From assembly GCA_029879945.1 (NCBI GenBank), contig JAOUPJ010000064.1, positions 1 to 13,682 on the forward strand: a stretch of DNA of 13,682 nt. The letters run 5' to 3'. Below, piece after piece: positions 6,386 to 13,682 of the stretch (position 1 is the first letter of the stretch; each line of letters begins with the position of its first letter). The stretch comes from Gammaproteobacteria bacterium. GTDB lineage: Bacteria; Pseudomonadota; Gammaproteobacteria; S012-40. The notes under the pieces are model-generated. The model was not told the origin of the DNA, did no database searches, and was given only the letters and a program-made list of their open reading frames with translations. The position numbers and the translations under genes are program-made.

Positions 6386-9004
6386 ATGTTGTGGAAGAAA
6401 TTTTTAAAAATTAGTGTCACCACGGTTTTAGCCCTGGGCCTGCTCGGTGTTGTTGTCACCACCGGCCTGTATGTCTATGTTGCGCCGCGTTTACCTGATC
6501 TGGATGCCTTGAGAGATACACAATATCAGGTTCCTTTGAGAGTGTTCACAGCAGACAATCGTCTCATTGCCGAGTTCGGTGAGAAGCGCAGAACCCCGCT
6601 GGAATATACTGAGATGCCGCCACTGCTCATCAAAGCGGTTTTGGGCGCAGAAGACGATCGTTTCTTTGAGCACCCCGGGGTGGATTATCAGGGCATATTA
6701 CGGGCAGTAGGCAAGCTCGTACTAACTGGGCAGAAAGTTGAAGGTGGCTCGACCATTACTATGCAGGTGGCGAGAAACTTTTTTCTCAGTCGCGAGAAGA
6801 CATTTCTACGGAAGTTTTCAGAAGTTCTGTTAGCCTTCAAAATCGAAGATGAACTGAGTAAGGAGGAAATACTTAGCCTCTATTTGAACAAGATCTATTT
6901 TGGTAACCGAGCATACGGTGTGGGTGCCGCTGCACACGTCTACTACGGAAAGCAGATAAAAGACCTTTCCTTGGCGCAAATCGCCATGATTGCGGGCCTG
7001 CCCAAGGCCCCGTCCCGCTATAACCCGATCGTGAATCCAAAGCGTGCTCTCCTGCGCCGTGACTATGTGCTCAGAAGAATGCGGGAATTGAATTATATTG
7101 ATGAGCCGCTCTATCAGGACTCCATCCTCGTTGAGGATGATTCGGAATTACACAATTTGTCAATAGAAGTAGAAGCCCCCTACGTGGCGGAAATGGTACG
7201 CCAGGAGATGCAGGACCGTTTTGGTAAAGACATATACACCAGCGGCTATAAGGTCTACACGACGGTCAAAAGTGATCTGCAAGAGCAGGCAAACAAATCC
7301 TTGCGTATGGCCTTAATGGACTACGAGCATAGACATGGCTATCGAGGTCCGGAAAAACGGTTTCAAGATTTTGAAATGTTTGATCTGGATAATATGTATG
7401 AATTTTTTAAAACATTACCCGATGACCCCTTTTTAGAAAAGGCTGCAGTCATGACGGTTGAAGACGACTTCGCCTTCGTTATGTTGGAGACAGGCGAGTT
7501 GATTCAGCTTTGTTGGAAGCAGGCAGAATGGGCGGCACCTTATACCGACGGTAATCAACCAGGACCAAGTCCAACCAAAATTTCGCAAGTATTGACCGAA
7601 GGGGATGTAGTTAGGGTCTATAAGGATCGAACCAATAAATGGGCGCTCGGCCAGCTACCCGAGGTGGAAGGTGCATTGGTTTCTTTAAGCTCTAAGGATG
7701 CAAGCGTTCTTGCGATTGTGGGTGGATATGACTTCTACAAGAGCAAGTTCAATCGTGCCGCGCAAGCCAAGCGTCAGCCGGGTTCTAATCTAAAACCTTT
7801 TATTTATTCTGCGGCCCTAGAAAGGGGATACACTGCGGCGACTACCATTAACGATGCGCCAGTGGTGTTTGACGATCCGGGTCTGGAGGATACCTGGCGA
7901 CCCGAGAACTACAGTGGAAAGTTTTTTGGTCCTACACGATTTCGTGAGGCCCTGGTTAGTTCCCGAAATCTAGTTTCTATTCGGATTTTGCGCTCCATCG
8001 GCTCCAAGTATGCGATTAGTTACTTGAGTAATTTCAATTTTGATCAATCGCAGCTACCCAATGATCTGTCGCTTGCCCTAGGTAGTGCCACGCTAACACC
8101 CTTAGAAGTCGCAACCGGTTACGCGGTTTTTGCCAACGGGGGTTATCGTGTGGAACCCTATATAGTGAAACGAATAGAAGACGTGGATGGGAAGGTTTTG
8201 TTTGAAGCAAATCCTTTAACTGTTTGTGAAAAATGCAAAGAACAAGATGTTCGCCCCAACTTACCCCCACCCGATATGGTAGAGACGAAAGAAATTCCTA
8301 AATCTGAAGAAATGGAAATTAGCGAATTAGAGGGTTTGGAAAGCTTGATTCAGGACTTGTATGTTGATGATGAAGACAGCGAGAAACTTCAACTTCAAGA
8401 AGAACAGCTGTTAACCATACAAGAACCAGATTTTGTAGAAATCGTGGCAGGTTTGGACGATTTTGAGCCTCCACAGATTGCCAATGTTGCCCCTCGCGTA
8501 CTTGAGCCAAGAAATGTCTATATCATGACCTCTATCATGCGGGACATTATTAAACGTGGGACAGGTCGCAGAGCCTTGATATTAAAAAGAGGCGATATTG
8601 CAGGAAAGACAGGTACTACAAACGACCAACGAGATGCCTGGTTTTCTGGGTTTAACCCTGAAGTGGTCACCACGGCCTGGGTGGGATTCGATAAGCCCCA
8701 TCCCCTGGGCGATGTGGAATCAGGTGCGAGAGCGGCCCTGCCCATGTGGATCGACTATATGAGGGTTGCACTAAAAGATCGTGATGAGAAAAATATGACT
8801 CAGCCTCCAGGCCTGACCACGGTCCGCATCGATCCTGAGTCGGGACTATTAGCGCCGGCGGGATTTCCCGACGGAATATTTGAGATTTTCAAGGAAGAGG
8901 ATGCGCCTAAGCAAGTCGCTGAAATTGGGCATCAGGTCACAAAGGCGGGCAGTGAAAATGGTGAAAAGAAACCTGTGAAGGATGAGCCTATAGAATTGTT
9001 TTAA
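6386..9004 (+). CDS. mrcA: Penicillin-binding protein 1A, bifunctional class A PBP
   Basis: PBP1a polymerises lipid II into glycan strands and cross-links the peptides, anchored in the inner membrane with its domains in the periplasm. I start it at ATG 6386 (872 residues). An in-frame TTG at 6356 would add ten residues but lacks a ribosome binding site. A membrane anchor lies at about 8-33. The GT51 domain shows AEDDRFFEHPGVD with catalytic E89, GGSTITMQVARN and RKFSEVLLAFKIEDELSKEE. The transpeptidase has SNLK (S467, K470), SRN (526-528) and KTGT (741-744). Between the SxN and KTG motifs, about residues 611-702, lies a long acidic insert that opens with a CEKC motif. The gene keeps its normal place beside the maeB region, but the divergent pil operon is missing. 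Confidence 0.97.
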   Translation: MLWKKFLKISVTTVLALGLLGVVVTTGLYVYVAPRLPDLDALRDTQYQVPLRVFTADNRLIAEFGEKRRTPLEYTEMPPLLIKAVLGAEDDRFFEHPGVDYQGILRAVGKLVLTGQKVEGGSTITMQVARNFFLSREKTFLRKFSEVLLAFKIEDELSKEEILSLYLNKIYFGNRAYGVGAAAHVYYGKQIKDLSLAQIAMIAGLPKAPSRYNPIVNPKRALLRRDYVLRRMRELNYIDEPLYQDSILVEDDSELHNLSIEVEAPYVAEMVRQEMQDRFGKDIYTSGYKVYTTVKSDLQEQANKSLRMALMDYEHRHGYRGPEKRFQDFEMFDLDNMYEFFKTLPDDPFLEKAAVMTVEDDFAFVMLETGELIQLCWKQAEWAAPYTDGNQPGPSPTKISQVLTEGDVVRVYKDRTNKWALGQLPEVEGALVSLSSKDASVLAIVGGYDFYKSKFNRAAQAKRQPGSNLKPFIYSAALERGYTAATTINDAPVVFDDPGLEDTWRPENYSGKFFGPTRFREALVSSRNLVSIRILRSIGSKYAISYLSNFNFDQSQLPNDLSLALGSATLTPLEVATGYAVFANGGYRVEPYIVKRIEDVDGKVLFEANPLTVCEKCKEQDVRPNLPPPDMVETKEIPKSEEMEISELEGLESLIQDLYVDDEDSEKLQLQEEQLLTIQEPDFVEIVAGLDDFEPPQIANVAPRVLEPRNVYIMTSIMRDIIKRGTGRRALILKRGDIAGKTGTTNDQRDAWFSGFNPEVVTTAWVGFDKPHPLGDVESGARAALPMWIDYMRVALKDRDEKNMTQPPGLTTVRIDPESGLLAPAGFPDGIFEIFKEEDAPKQVAEIGHQVTKAGSENGEKKPVKDEPIELF

Positions 9005-9045
9005 ACCACCGATTGTATTAATAGCATTAGTAAACTTCGGAATCT

Positions 9046-9654
9046 ATGGCTCGACATAAAGACCTACAACAACTTAGACATCAGATAGCAGTCACTGCCG
9101 CGCGCATTATGGCAGAGGAAAGGCTGGAAGACTTTTACGCCGCCAAAAAGAAGGCGGTCCATCGCTTGGGGGGGGCTGCAGACAAGGCCCTGCCTACCAA
9201 CGAAGAAATAGAACACGAACTCAAGATTCATCATTCACTGTTCAATAAAGATCGTCACAATGGGCATCTGCTCGAGCTGCGCAAAACGGCGCTGGATGCT
9301 ATGAAATTCTTTGAGTCCTTTAATCCACGTCTGGTGGGCCCAGTGTTGGAAGGGACTGCGCAAATAAATTCCACAGTCATTCTTCATCTGTTTGCAGAGC
9401 AACTGGAAGAGGTGGATCGTTTCCTCATTGACAAAAAAATACCTTTTGAGCTCGCTAAGGTGGGATTGCGGATGCGTGTTGGCAAAGACAAGGAGATATT
9501 TCCTGCCTATCGTTTTATGGCTGGAGAAACTCAGGTCGAACTTGTTGTCTTTCCTCTCAAAGGGACAAGGCAGGCCCCACTGAGTGCGGTTACCAGTCGT
9601 CACATGGAGCGTGCTTCTATTAAACAGGTAGAAGATCTTATTAACTCACAATGA
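9046..9654 (+). CDS. Degenerate nucleotidyltransferase-like conserved protein
   Basis: This 202-residue soluble protein resembles a conserved proteobacterial family of unknown function. In databases I recall some members carrying misleading ligase names. The N-terminal helix region (QIAVTAARIMAEERLEDFYAAKKKA, within residues 13-37) is followed at about 95-106 by PRLVGPVLEGTA and then INSTVILHLFAEQLEEV, which matches the layout of the glycine-rich and DxD strand of nucleotidyltransferases. The usual G-S and paired aspartates are replaced, so catalysis is doubtful. Later come RMRVGKDKEIFPAYRF and TQVELVVFPL. It sits 41 bases after mrcA on the same strand and could be cotranscribed. It ends three bases from the convergent malic enzyme gene. 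A run of eight G residues crosses codons 41-44. Confidence 0.8.
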   Translation: MARHKDLQQLRHQIAVTAARIMAEERLEDFYAAKKKAVHRLGGAADKALPTNEEIEHELKIHHSLFNKDRHNGHLLELRKTALDAMKFFESFNPRLVGPVLEGTAQINSTVILHLFAEQLEEVDRFLIDKKIPFELAKVGLRMRVGKDKEIFPAYRFMAGETQVELVVFPLKGTRQAPLSAVTSRHMERASIKQVEDLINSQ

Positions 9655-9657
9655 GTG

Positions 9658-10905
9658 TTACACCTTTCTGTAGTGTGGCGGATAACCGAGTCGGGCAACA
9701 CCCGTTTCGACTGCTGCCTTAGCCACGTATGCAGGAATGTAATCGATCAGACGTGGGTCCACGGGTTTGGGAATAATATAGTTTTTACCAAAACTCAATT
9801 CTTCCAGCTTATAGGCCTTAAGTACTTCTTTTGGTACGGGTTCCTTGGTCAAGGTGCACAGACCTTTTACTGCCGCGATAGCCATTTCCTGGTTTATAGA
9901 ACGGGCTCGAACATCGAGCGCGCCACGGAAGATAAAGGGAAACCCCAGCACATTATTGACTTGATTCGGGTAGTCGCTTCGGCCCGTTGCCATGAGCAGA
10001 TCGGAGCGTGTGGCTTGCGCCAGCTCAGGACGAATCTCCGGGTCTGGATTGGAAAGTGCGAAGACGATGGGATTGTCAGCCATGGACTTCAACATGTCCA
10101 CGCTTAGGATATCCGGCCCCGAAACACCGATGAACACGTCTGCCCCATTGACTGCATCTTCCAGTGTGCGGGCATCTGTTTCGATGGCGAAGCGCTTTTT
10201 GTACTCATTGAGATCAGTACGCCCGGTATGTATCACGCCGGTGCGATCAATCAACATCAGGTTGTGTTTGTTTGCACCCAGAGAAAGGAGCAGGCCCATC
10301 GAAGCGATCCCCGCTGCGCCTGCGCCCACGCAGACTATTTTTGCTGTTTCCAGCGTTTTCCCCTGAACCTCCAGGGCGTTTTTCAAACCGGCCGCAATAA
10401 TGATGGCTGTCCCATGCTGGTCGTCATGAAAGATGGGAATGTCCAGATTTTGTTGAATACGTTTTTCAATCTCGAAGCAACTGGGGGCTGCAATATCCTC
10501 GAGATTAATACCGCCAAAACTGGGGCCGATTCGAGTGACCACGTCCACAAAGGTGTCCACATCCTCGGCGTCCACTTCTATATCGAACACGTCTATATCC
10601 GCAAAGCGCTTAAACAAAACACCCTTGCCTTCCATCACAGGCTTGCCTGCCAAGGGGCCCACATTTCCTAGCCCCAGAACGGCTGTGCCATTGGTGATGA
10701 CTGCCACCAGGTTGCCTTTGGCGGTATATTGGTAGGCCATTTCCGCATCCTTGGCGATGGCGCGTACGGGCTCCGCGACCCCCGGTGTATAAGCGAGCGA
10801 CAGATCCTGCTGGGTTTCACAGGGCTTGGTGACTTGTATGGCAATCTTTCCTGGACGAGGCTTGGCGTGATAGTCCAGGGCGTCCTGTTTGCGGTCTTTG
10901 CTCAT
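9658..10905 (-). CDS. maeB: Malic enzyme, short form without phosphotransacetylase domain
   Basis: The enzyme oxidatively decarboxylates malate to pyruvate, reducing NAD(P). At 415 residues it has the N-terminal malic domain and the Rossmann domain only, lacking the C-terminal phosphotransacetylase-like half of E. coli MaeB (about 760 residues). Motifs: AYTPGVAEP (39-46) with catalytic Tyr39, [12 protein letters not shown] with Lys94, GINLEDI with metal ligands E136 and D137, FHDDQHGTA (159-167), and the dinucleotide fold GAGAAG (194-199). Cofactor choice cannot be decided by eye. A strong ribosome binding site AAGGAGA (10916-10910) supports the ATG. It lies 33 bases after the nuclease gene and is probably part of the rpmE-nuclease-maeB group, as in Pseudomonas. 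Confidence 0.95.
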   Translation of the reverse strand: MSKDRKQDALDYHAKPRPGKIAIQVTKPCETQQDLSLAYTPGVAEPVRAIAKDAEMAYQYTAKGNLVAVITNGTAVLGLGNVGPLAGKPVMEGKGVLFKRFADIDVFDIEVDAEDVDTFVDVVTRIGPSFGGINLEDIAAPSCFEIEKRIQQNLDIPIFHDDQHGTAIIIAAGLKNALEVQGKTLETAKIVCVGAGAAGIASMGLLLSLGANKHNLMLIDRTGVIHTGRTDLNEYKKRFAIETDARTLEDAVNGADVFIGVSGPDILSVDMLKSMADNPIVFALSNPDPEIRPELAQATRSDLLMATGRSDYPNQVNNVLGFPFIFRGALDVRARSINQEMAIAAVKGLCTLTKEPVPKEVLKAYKLEELSFGKNYIIPKPVDPRLIDYIPAYVAKAAVETGVARLGYPPHYRKV

Positions 10906-10938
10906 TATTTCTCCTTGTAGGCAGACTGAGTCAGGAGA

Positions 10939-11844
10939 TTAATCGATTACGGTCATCCCATCGGGGTGCCAGATTCGCATATTAACACCGGAGCCATAGG
11001 GGTAGACAATACCGGTAGCATGGACCAAATGGCTTTTTAGGCCTTCAGGTATGTGAAACTTAAATCGCTTTAGGTCGTATCGATTGATGCGTAACGCGAA
11101 ATCATCCGATAGATACAACCACACCCCTCGTCGGTTACTCGTGATTCTCTTGACTCTGCCTTCCACTGTATACAGGCCTCTAAAGCCTTGGTCAATTTCT
11201 TCAGGGTCATGGGCGCGGTAGCGTTCCAGTCCCCACATCCCTTTGCCCTCACTTTGGGCTTGGTCCGCTGCCTGTTTATAGCAGCGAGATTTCCAAAGAT
11301 TGGGTGGAGTTGGGACGTATGCAGCCAGCCCTTCATTGAGTAGCCAGGCATTGACATTGGTTTCGTCGGGCAAAAAGACATGCGCCAGTCTTTGTTGGCG
11401 ATTGTCCCGTCTGAAATTATCTCGTCTCAATAAGATATAAGATACGTTTGCAAACTTTTTTTTGAGTTCGCTAATTGTTTGTTGGGCAAAGGGTGCGTCG
11501 GGAAAGCCCTGCTTTCCTGCCTCGGGCGCGACGGTACCGATGAAACGAATTAGGTCTCCGTCTTTATTGCTGATGGTATTGCCGTCAACGACCTCGCCAA
11601 ACTCAACTTTTTCATGGTACGAGGTGGATGAGCAAAGGCTTTGTGCATGGGCCTCTCCGCAGAAGAGCAGAATTAGAAAAATAAGGAGAGGGAAGGAATA
11701 GGTGGGCCAATAAGAGAATGGCCCACTTTCAAATCTTGCAGAACTATTTCTTTCCGTACTTTTGACGGAATTTGTCGACACGACCTGCGGTGTCAACGAT
11801 TTTTTGCTTGCCTGTGTAAAAAGGATGACATTGCGAACAAACAT
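10939..11844 (-). CDS. Secreted thermonuclease-like (SNase) protein with altered metal site
   Basis: The open frame has 301 codons, with a signal-like hydrophobic stretch at about 51-62 and a cleavage site like EAHA-Q near 67/68. A staphylococcal-nuclease domain spans about 80-205: VVDGNTI (85-91), [10 protein letters not shown] (99-108), [11 protein letters not shown], and a C-terminal [10 protein letters not shown]. Against the Staphylococcus enzyme, calcium ligands D21 and D40 appear as N89 and V105, while equivalents of R35, E43 and R87 remain. A C-terminal OB-like region ([12 protein letters not shown] to the end) follows. The given start is the longest option. It lies 101 bases inside rpmE, and no in-frame ATG, GTG or TTG lies between the rpmE stop and the signal segment. 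TTG at 11796 and GTG at 11781, both inside rpmE, are alternatives. It sits between rpmE and maeB as in Pseudomonas. Confidence 0.85.
   Translation of the reverse strand: MFVRNVILFTQASKKSLTPQVVSTNSVKSTERNSSARFESGPFSYWPTYSFPLLIFLILLFCGEAHAQSLCSSTSYHEKVEFGEVVDGNTISNKDGDLIRFIGTVAPEAGKQGFPDAPFAQQTISELKKKFANVSYILLRRDNFRRDNRQQRLAHVFLPDETNVNAWLLNEGLAAYVPTPPNLWKSRCYKQAADQAQSEGKGMWGLERYRAHDPEEIDQGFRGLYTVEGRVKRITSNRRGVWLYLSDDFALRINRYDLKRFKFHIPEGLKSHLVHATGIVYPYGSGVNMRIWHPDGMTVID
11702..11726 (-). terminator. Hairpin just after rpmE, possible attenuator
   Basis: A perfect 8-base GC-rich inverted repeat, GTGGGCCA and TGGCCCAC with a 9-base loop, starts about 17 bases after the rpmE stop. The tract after it on the minus strand (CTATTCCTT) is only moderately T-rich, so full termination is doubtful. 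Partial attenuation would give more bL31 than nuclease and malic enzyme. It lies inside the nuclease open frame, coding part of its N-terminus. Confidence 0.5.
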
Positions 11845-11947
11845 CCAGGTTCAAGTCCTTACCGCTTGTAGAGCGTGTTGTGAAAGTGTTGCCACAGCTG
11901 CAATTTACCGTAATTTCGGAATAATTTGGATGAATGTCGGCTTTCAT
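11744..11947 (-). CDS. rpmE: Ribosomal protein bL31, zinc-binding form
   Basis: This is the 67-residue large-subunit protein L31, which bridges the two ribosomal subunits at the central protuberance. It begins [12 protein letters not shown], matching the family N-terminus, so I use the ATG at 11947 rather than an upstream in-frame ATG 20 codons earlier. AGAGGTAG before 11947 is a good ribosome binding site. Zinc ligands C16, C18, C37 and C40 are all present (CSCGN and CSQC), marking the zinc-containing paralogue rather than the zinc-free one induced under zinc starvation. [18 protein letters not shown] (31-48) is near-identical to the E. coli protein. It has a good sigma-70 promoter and is the first gene of a group with the nuclease and maeB. 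priA, its neighbour in many relatives, is absent. Confidence 0.98.
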   Translation of the reverse strand: MKADIHPNYSEITVNCSCGNTFTTRSTSGKDLNLDVCSQCHPFYTGKQKIVDTAGRVDKFRQKYGKK

Positions 11948-12027
11948 CTTATCTACCTCTATATTCAACGTGTGTGCCATGCCGCCATCTGGTGGAATAT
12001 CAGACACCGCATGGACGAAGGCGCGAA

Positions 12028-12056
12028 AGTATACGGTTTTTTGCCATGTACAGCAA
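12028..12056 (-). promoter_or_regulatory. rpmE sigma-70 promoter
   Basis: On the minus strand TTGCTG (12056-12051) and TATACT (12033-12028) are separated by exactly 17 bases, a strong sigma-70 match. The start site would fall near 12021, giving an rpmE leader of about 74 bases, long enough for autogenous control by bL31 of the kind described in E. coli. Confidence 0.7.
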
Positions 12057-12068
12057 GTTTAATGGCAA
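12041..12068. repeat. Inverted repeat over the rpmE promoter
   Basis: TTGCCAT (12041-12047) and ATGGCAA (12062-12068) form a perfect 7-base inverted repeat with a 14-base spacer that contains the rpmE -35 box. Its centre-to-centre distance of 21 bases is two helical turns, which would suit a dimeric regulator between the divergent rpmE and acyl-CoA ligase genes. No known operator was recognised. Confidence 0.4.
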
Positions 12069-12077
12069 GTTGGAAGA

Positions 12078-12106
12078 TTGCCTAAATCCACAAAATTTCG
12101 TAATGT
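12078..12106 (+). promoter_or_regulatory. Possible acyl-CoA ligase promoter
   Basis: TTGCCT (12078-12083) and TAATGT (12101-12106) are 17 bases apart. The -35 is fair. The -10 keeps the three most important positions (T, A and final T). Transcription would start near 12113. CCACA and TGTGG flank the -10 as a short inverted repeat. Confidence 0.35.
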
Positions 12107-12144
12107 GGGGCCTCGATCTGAGGATAAATAACAGGGAGAAAGAG

Positions 12145-13682
12145 ATGTCCGAAGGCGCCGTCCGAAAAAGCATTGTTTCCTTACTCAAAGCCACCGTAGC
12201 GCAATTTCCACAACACACGGTGCTACGATTTATGGCTAAGTCCACGAATTTTAAGGAGTTTGATGAGAAATCGGACGCGGTCGCCGCAGGCCTGATTGAA
12301 CTAGGCATCAGCAAGGGAGACAAGGTAGCCCTCTACTGCGTCAATTCTGACCTGTTTGCCTTTGCCTACATGGGCATCGTGAAAACCGGTGCAACCGTGG
12401 TCCCTATCAATTTATTGCTCAATCCCCGGGAAATTAGCTTTATTCTAAATGACGCCCAGGTCAAAGGCTTGATCTACCACGAGGCCTTTCTCGCCAATGT
12501 GCAAAGTTTTCGTCCGGAGACCCCAAGTATCCAGTTTGCGGTCGCCATTGGTTCCCAAAAGGCTGACCCAGCAGACTGCCCTTGGCCGGAGTTCCTGCGC
12601 CCGGGCGTGGAAGTGCCTGCAGTTCAGGTGGACCCGGATGAAGACGTGGTCTCCATTCTCTATACATCCGGTACCACCGGTCGGCCCAAGGGTGTGATGC
12701 TGAGCCATACCAATTTGGCCTCCAATACCACGAGTGTCAAAGAGTCCTTGAAACTCACGCCGGGGGAAGACAGCTTCCTGGTGGTATTGCCCATGTTTCA
12801 TGCCTTTGCGTCCACTGTCGGGATGTTGATGCCCATACTCCATGGTCTGACCCTGTTCCCCGTTCCCAAGTTTGACCCTGTGCTGGTGGCGGATACCATT
12901 GCGGAAAACAAGGCGACAGTCTTTATGGCGGTTCCTAGTATGTATAACGTTTTGATGAATATGCCGGAAGAGCATGTGAGTAAATTCAAGACCATAAAAT
13001 TCGGCATATCCGGTGGCTCGGCCATGCCTCAGGCCTTGATGCAACGTTTCGAGGAACGGTTTGGCTTCCCTCTGCTTGAAGGGGATGGGCCTACCGAATG
13101 TTCCCCGGTTACTTGCGTCAACCCGGTGGATGGTGTCCGCAAACCCGCTTCCGTGGGGTTGCCAGTTTCCCGAGTGGAAATGGCCATACTGGATTCTTCG
13201 GCGAAGCCTGTCGCCGATAATGAAATGGGTGAAATCTGTGTGCGGGCGCCGAGTGTAATGAAGGGCTATTACAATCTTCCCGAGGAGACGGCCAAGACCT
13301 TTTACGGAGACTGGTTACGCACAGGGGATCTGGGTTACCGGGATGAAGACGGATATTTCTATATCGTGGATCGCATCAAGGACATGATCATTGTGAACGG
13401 CATGAACATCTATCCTCGTATGATCGAGGAAGTCTTGTATGAAAATCCCGTAATACAAGAAGCGGCCGTGGTGGGAGAGCCGGACGAGCGCCATGGAGAG
13501 GTGCCGGTGGCGTACATTGTTCTTAAAGATGGCGGGGAAGCAGACACTGCAGGAATGCGGGCCTTTTGTCGTGAACGGCTGGGCCGCCATCAAGTACCGA
13601 AAAAATTCCATTTTATTGACATGCTGCCCAAGAATGCCGCCGGCAAGATTCTGAAACGGGAATTGAGAAAGCAGGGGGAATT
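12145..13682 (+). CDS. Acyl-CoA ligase (AMP-forming), 3' end cut by window
   Basis: This ANL-family enzyme activates a carboxylic acid, probably a fatty acid, first to the acyl-AMP and then to the acyl-CoA. The frame gives 512 codons and is still open at the window end, but the catalytic C-terminal motif is already reached, so only a few residues should be missing. Motifs: P-loop YTSGTTGRPKG (173-183), EGDGPTECSP (312-321), RTGDLGYRDEDGY (from 392, D395 binding the ribose), DRIKDMIIVNGMNIYP (hinge region), and NAAGK with catalytic K501. GGGAG (12134-12138) six bases before the ATG is a clear ribosome binding site. EGDGPTE replaces the usual EGYGLTE, a variant I believe is common in one bacterial long-chain ligase branch. 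Chain length cannot be read from the sequence. It is divergent from rpmE. Confidence 0.93.
   Translation, partial: MSEGAVRKSIVSLLKATVAQFPQHTVLRFMAKSTNFKEFDEKSDAVAAGLIELGISKGDKVALYCVNSDLFAFAYMGIVKTGATVVPINLLLNPREISFILNDAQVKGLIYHEAFLANVQSFRPETPSIQFAVAIGSQKADPADCPWPEFLRPGVEVPAVQVDPDEDVVSILYTSGTTGRPKGVMLSHTNLASNTTSVKESLKLTPGEDSFLVVLPMFHAFASTVGMLMPILHGLTLFPVPKFDPVLVADTIAENKATVFMAVPSMYNVLMNMPEEHVSKFKTIKFGISGGSAMPQALMQRFEERFGFPLLEGDGPTECSPVTCVNPVDGVRKPASVGLPVSRVEMAILDSSAKPVADNEMGEICVRAPSVMKGYYNLPEETAKTFYGDWLRTGDLGYRDEDGYFYIVDRIKDMIIVNGMNIYPRMIEEVLYENPVIQEAAVVGEPDERHGEVPVAYIVLKDGGEADTAGMRAFCRERLGRHQVPKKFHFIDMLPKNAAGKILKRELRKQGE

Noticed and set aside
9235..9603. 122-codon minus-strand frame
   Set aside because: Antisense to the nucleotidyltransferase-like gene, which matches a conserved family and fits the operon layout.
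9655..10107. 150-codon plus-strand frame after the nucleotidyltransferase-like gene
   Set aside because: It lies wholly opposite the well-supported malic enzyme gene and has no ribosome binding site or family motif.
10228..10671. 147-codon plus-strand frame opposite maeB
   Set aside because: A shadow of the malic enzyme coding strand. Its Cys- and His-rich translation is a by-product of that strand.
11948..12007. Longer rpmE starting at the upstream ATG (12007)
   Set aside because: The 20 extra residues are not found in bL31, and the ATG at 11947 has a good ribosome binding site and the family N-terminus.
12445..13044. 199-codon open frame on the minus strand
   Set aside because: It is antisense to the acyl-CoA ligase, whose frame holds all the expected motifs. 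Its His- and Gly-rich translation resembles no protein family.

Overview
The window reads as chromosomal DNA of a gammaproteobacterium, near the Pseudomonadales/Oceanospirillales type. The main evidence is gene order. As I recall it, Pseudomonas carries priA-rpmE-nuclease-maeB-ponA(mrcA)-pilMNOPQ-aroK-aroB-AAA/SPOR gene-gltB. This window keeps most of that order but has several edits. No rRNA, tRNA, CRISPR array, transposase or attachment site was seen.

Layout. (1) Positions 8-1473, plus strand: an AT-rich pair of genes of unknown function, a four-helix membrane protein overlapping by ATGA a protein with a cupin/JmjC-like metal-site signature. (2) Positions 1476-5995, minus strand: a compact operon read as aroK, aroB, a dGTPase-like HD hydrolase, a small WGR-domain protein and a DamX-like AAA/SPOR protein. 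Several junctions are only a few bases long or overlap. (3) Positions 5996-6385: a divergent spacer with no convincing gene, where pilMNOPQ would be expected. (4) Positions 6386-9654, plus strand: mrcA (PBP1a) and a degenerate nucleotidyltransferase-like protein. (5) Positions 9658-11947, minus strand: rpmE, a secreted staphylococcal-nuclease-like protein whose frame runs into rpmE, and a short malic enzyme. (6) Positions 12145-13682, plus strand: an acyl-CoA ligase cut by the window end, divergent from rpmE where priA might be expected.

Together the core genes cover shikimate/chorismate synthesis (aroK, aroB), peptidoglycan synthesis and division (mrcA, DamX-like), nucleotide-pool control (dGTPase-like), the ribosome (bL31) and central carbon or lipid metabolism (malic enzyme, acyl-CoA ligase). 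No complete new defence or mobile system is evident. The points most worth a second look are the missing pil block, the cupin/JmjC-like pair at the left edge, the nuclease with an altered calcium site and no ordinary start codon after rpmE, and the lone WGR gene inside the aro-damX operon.
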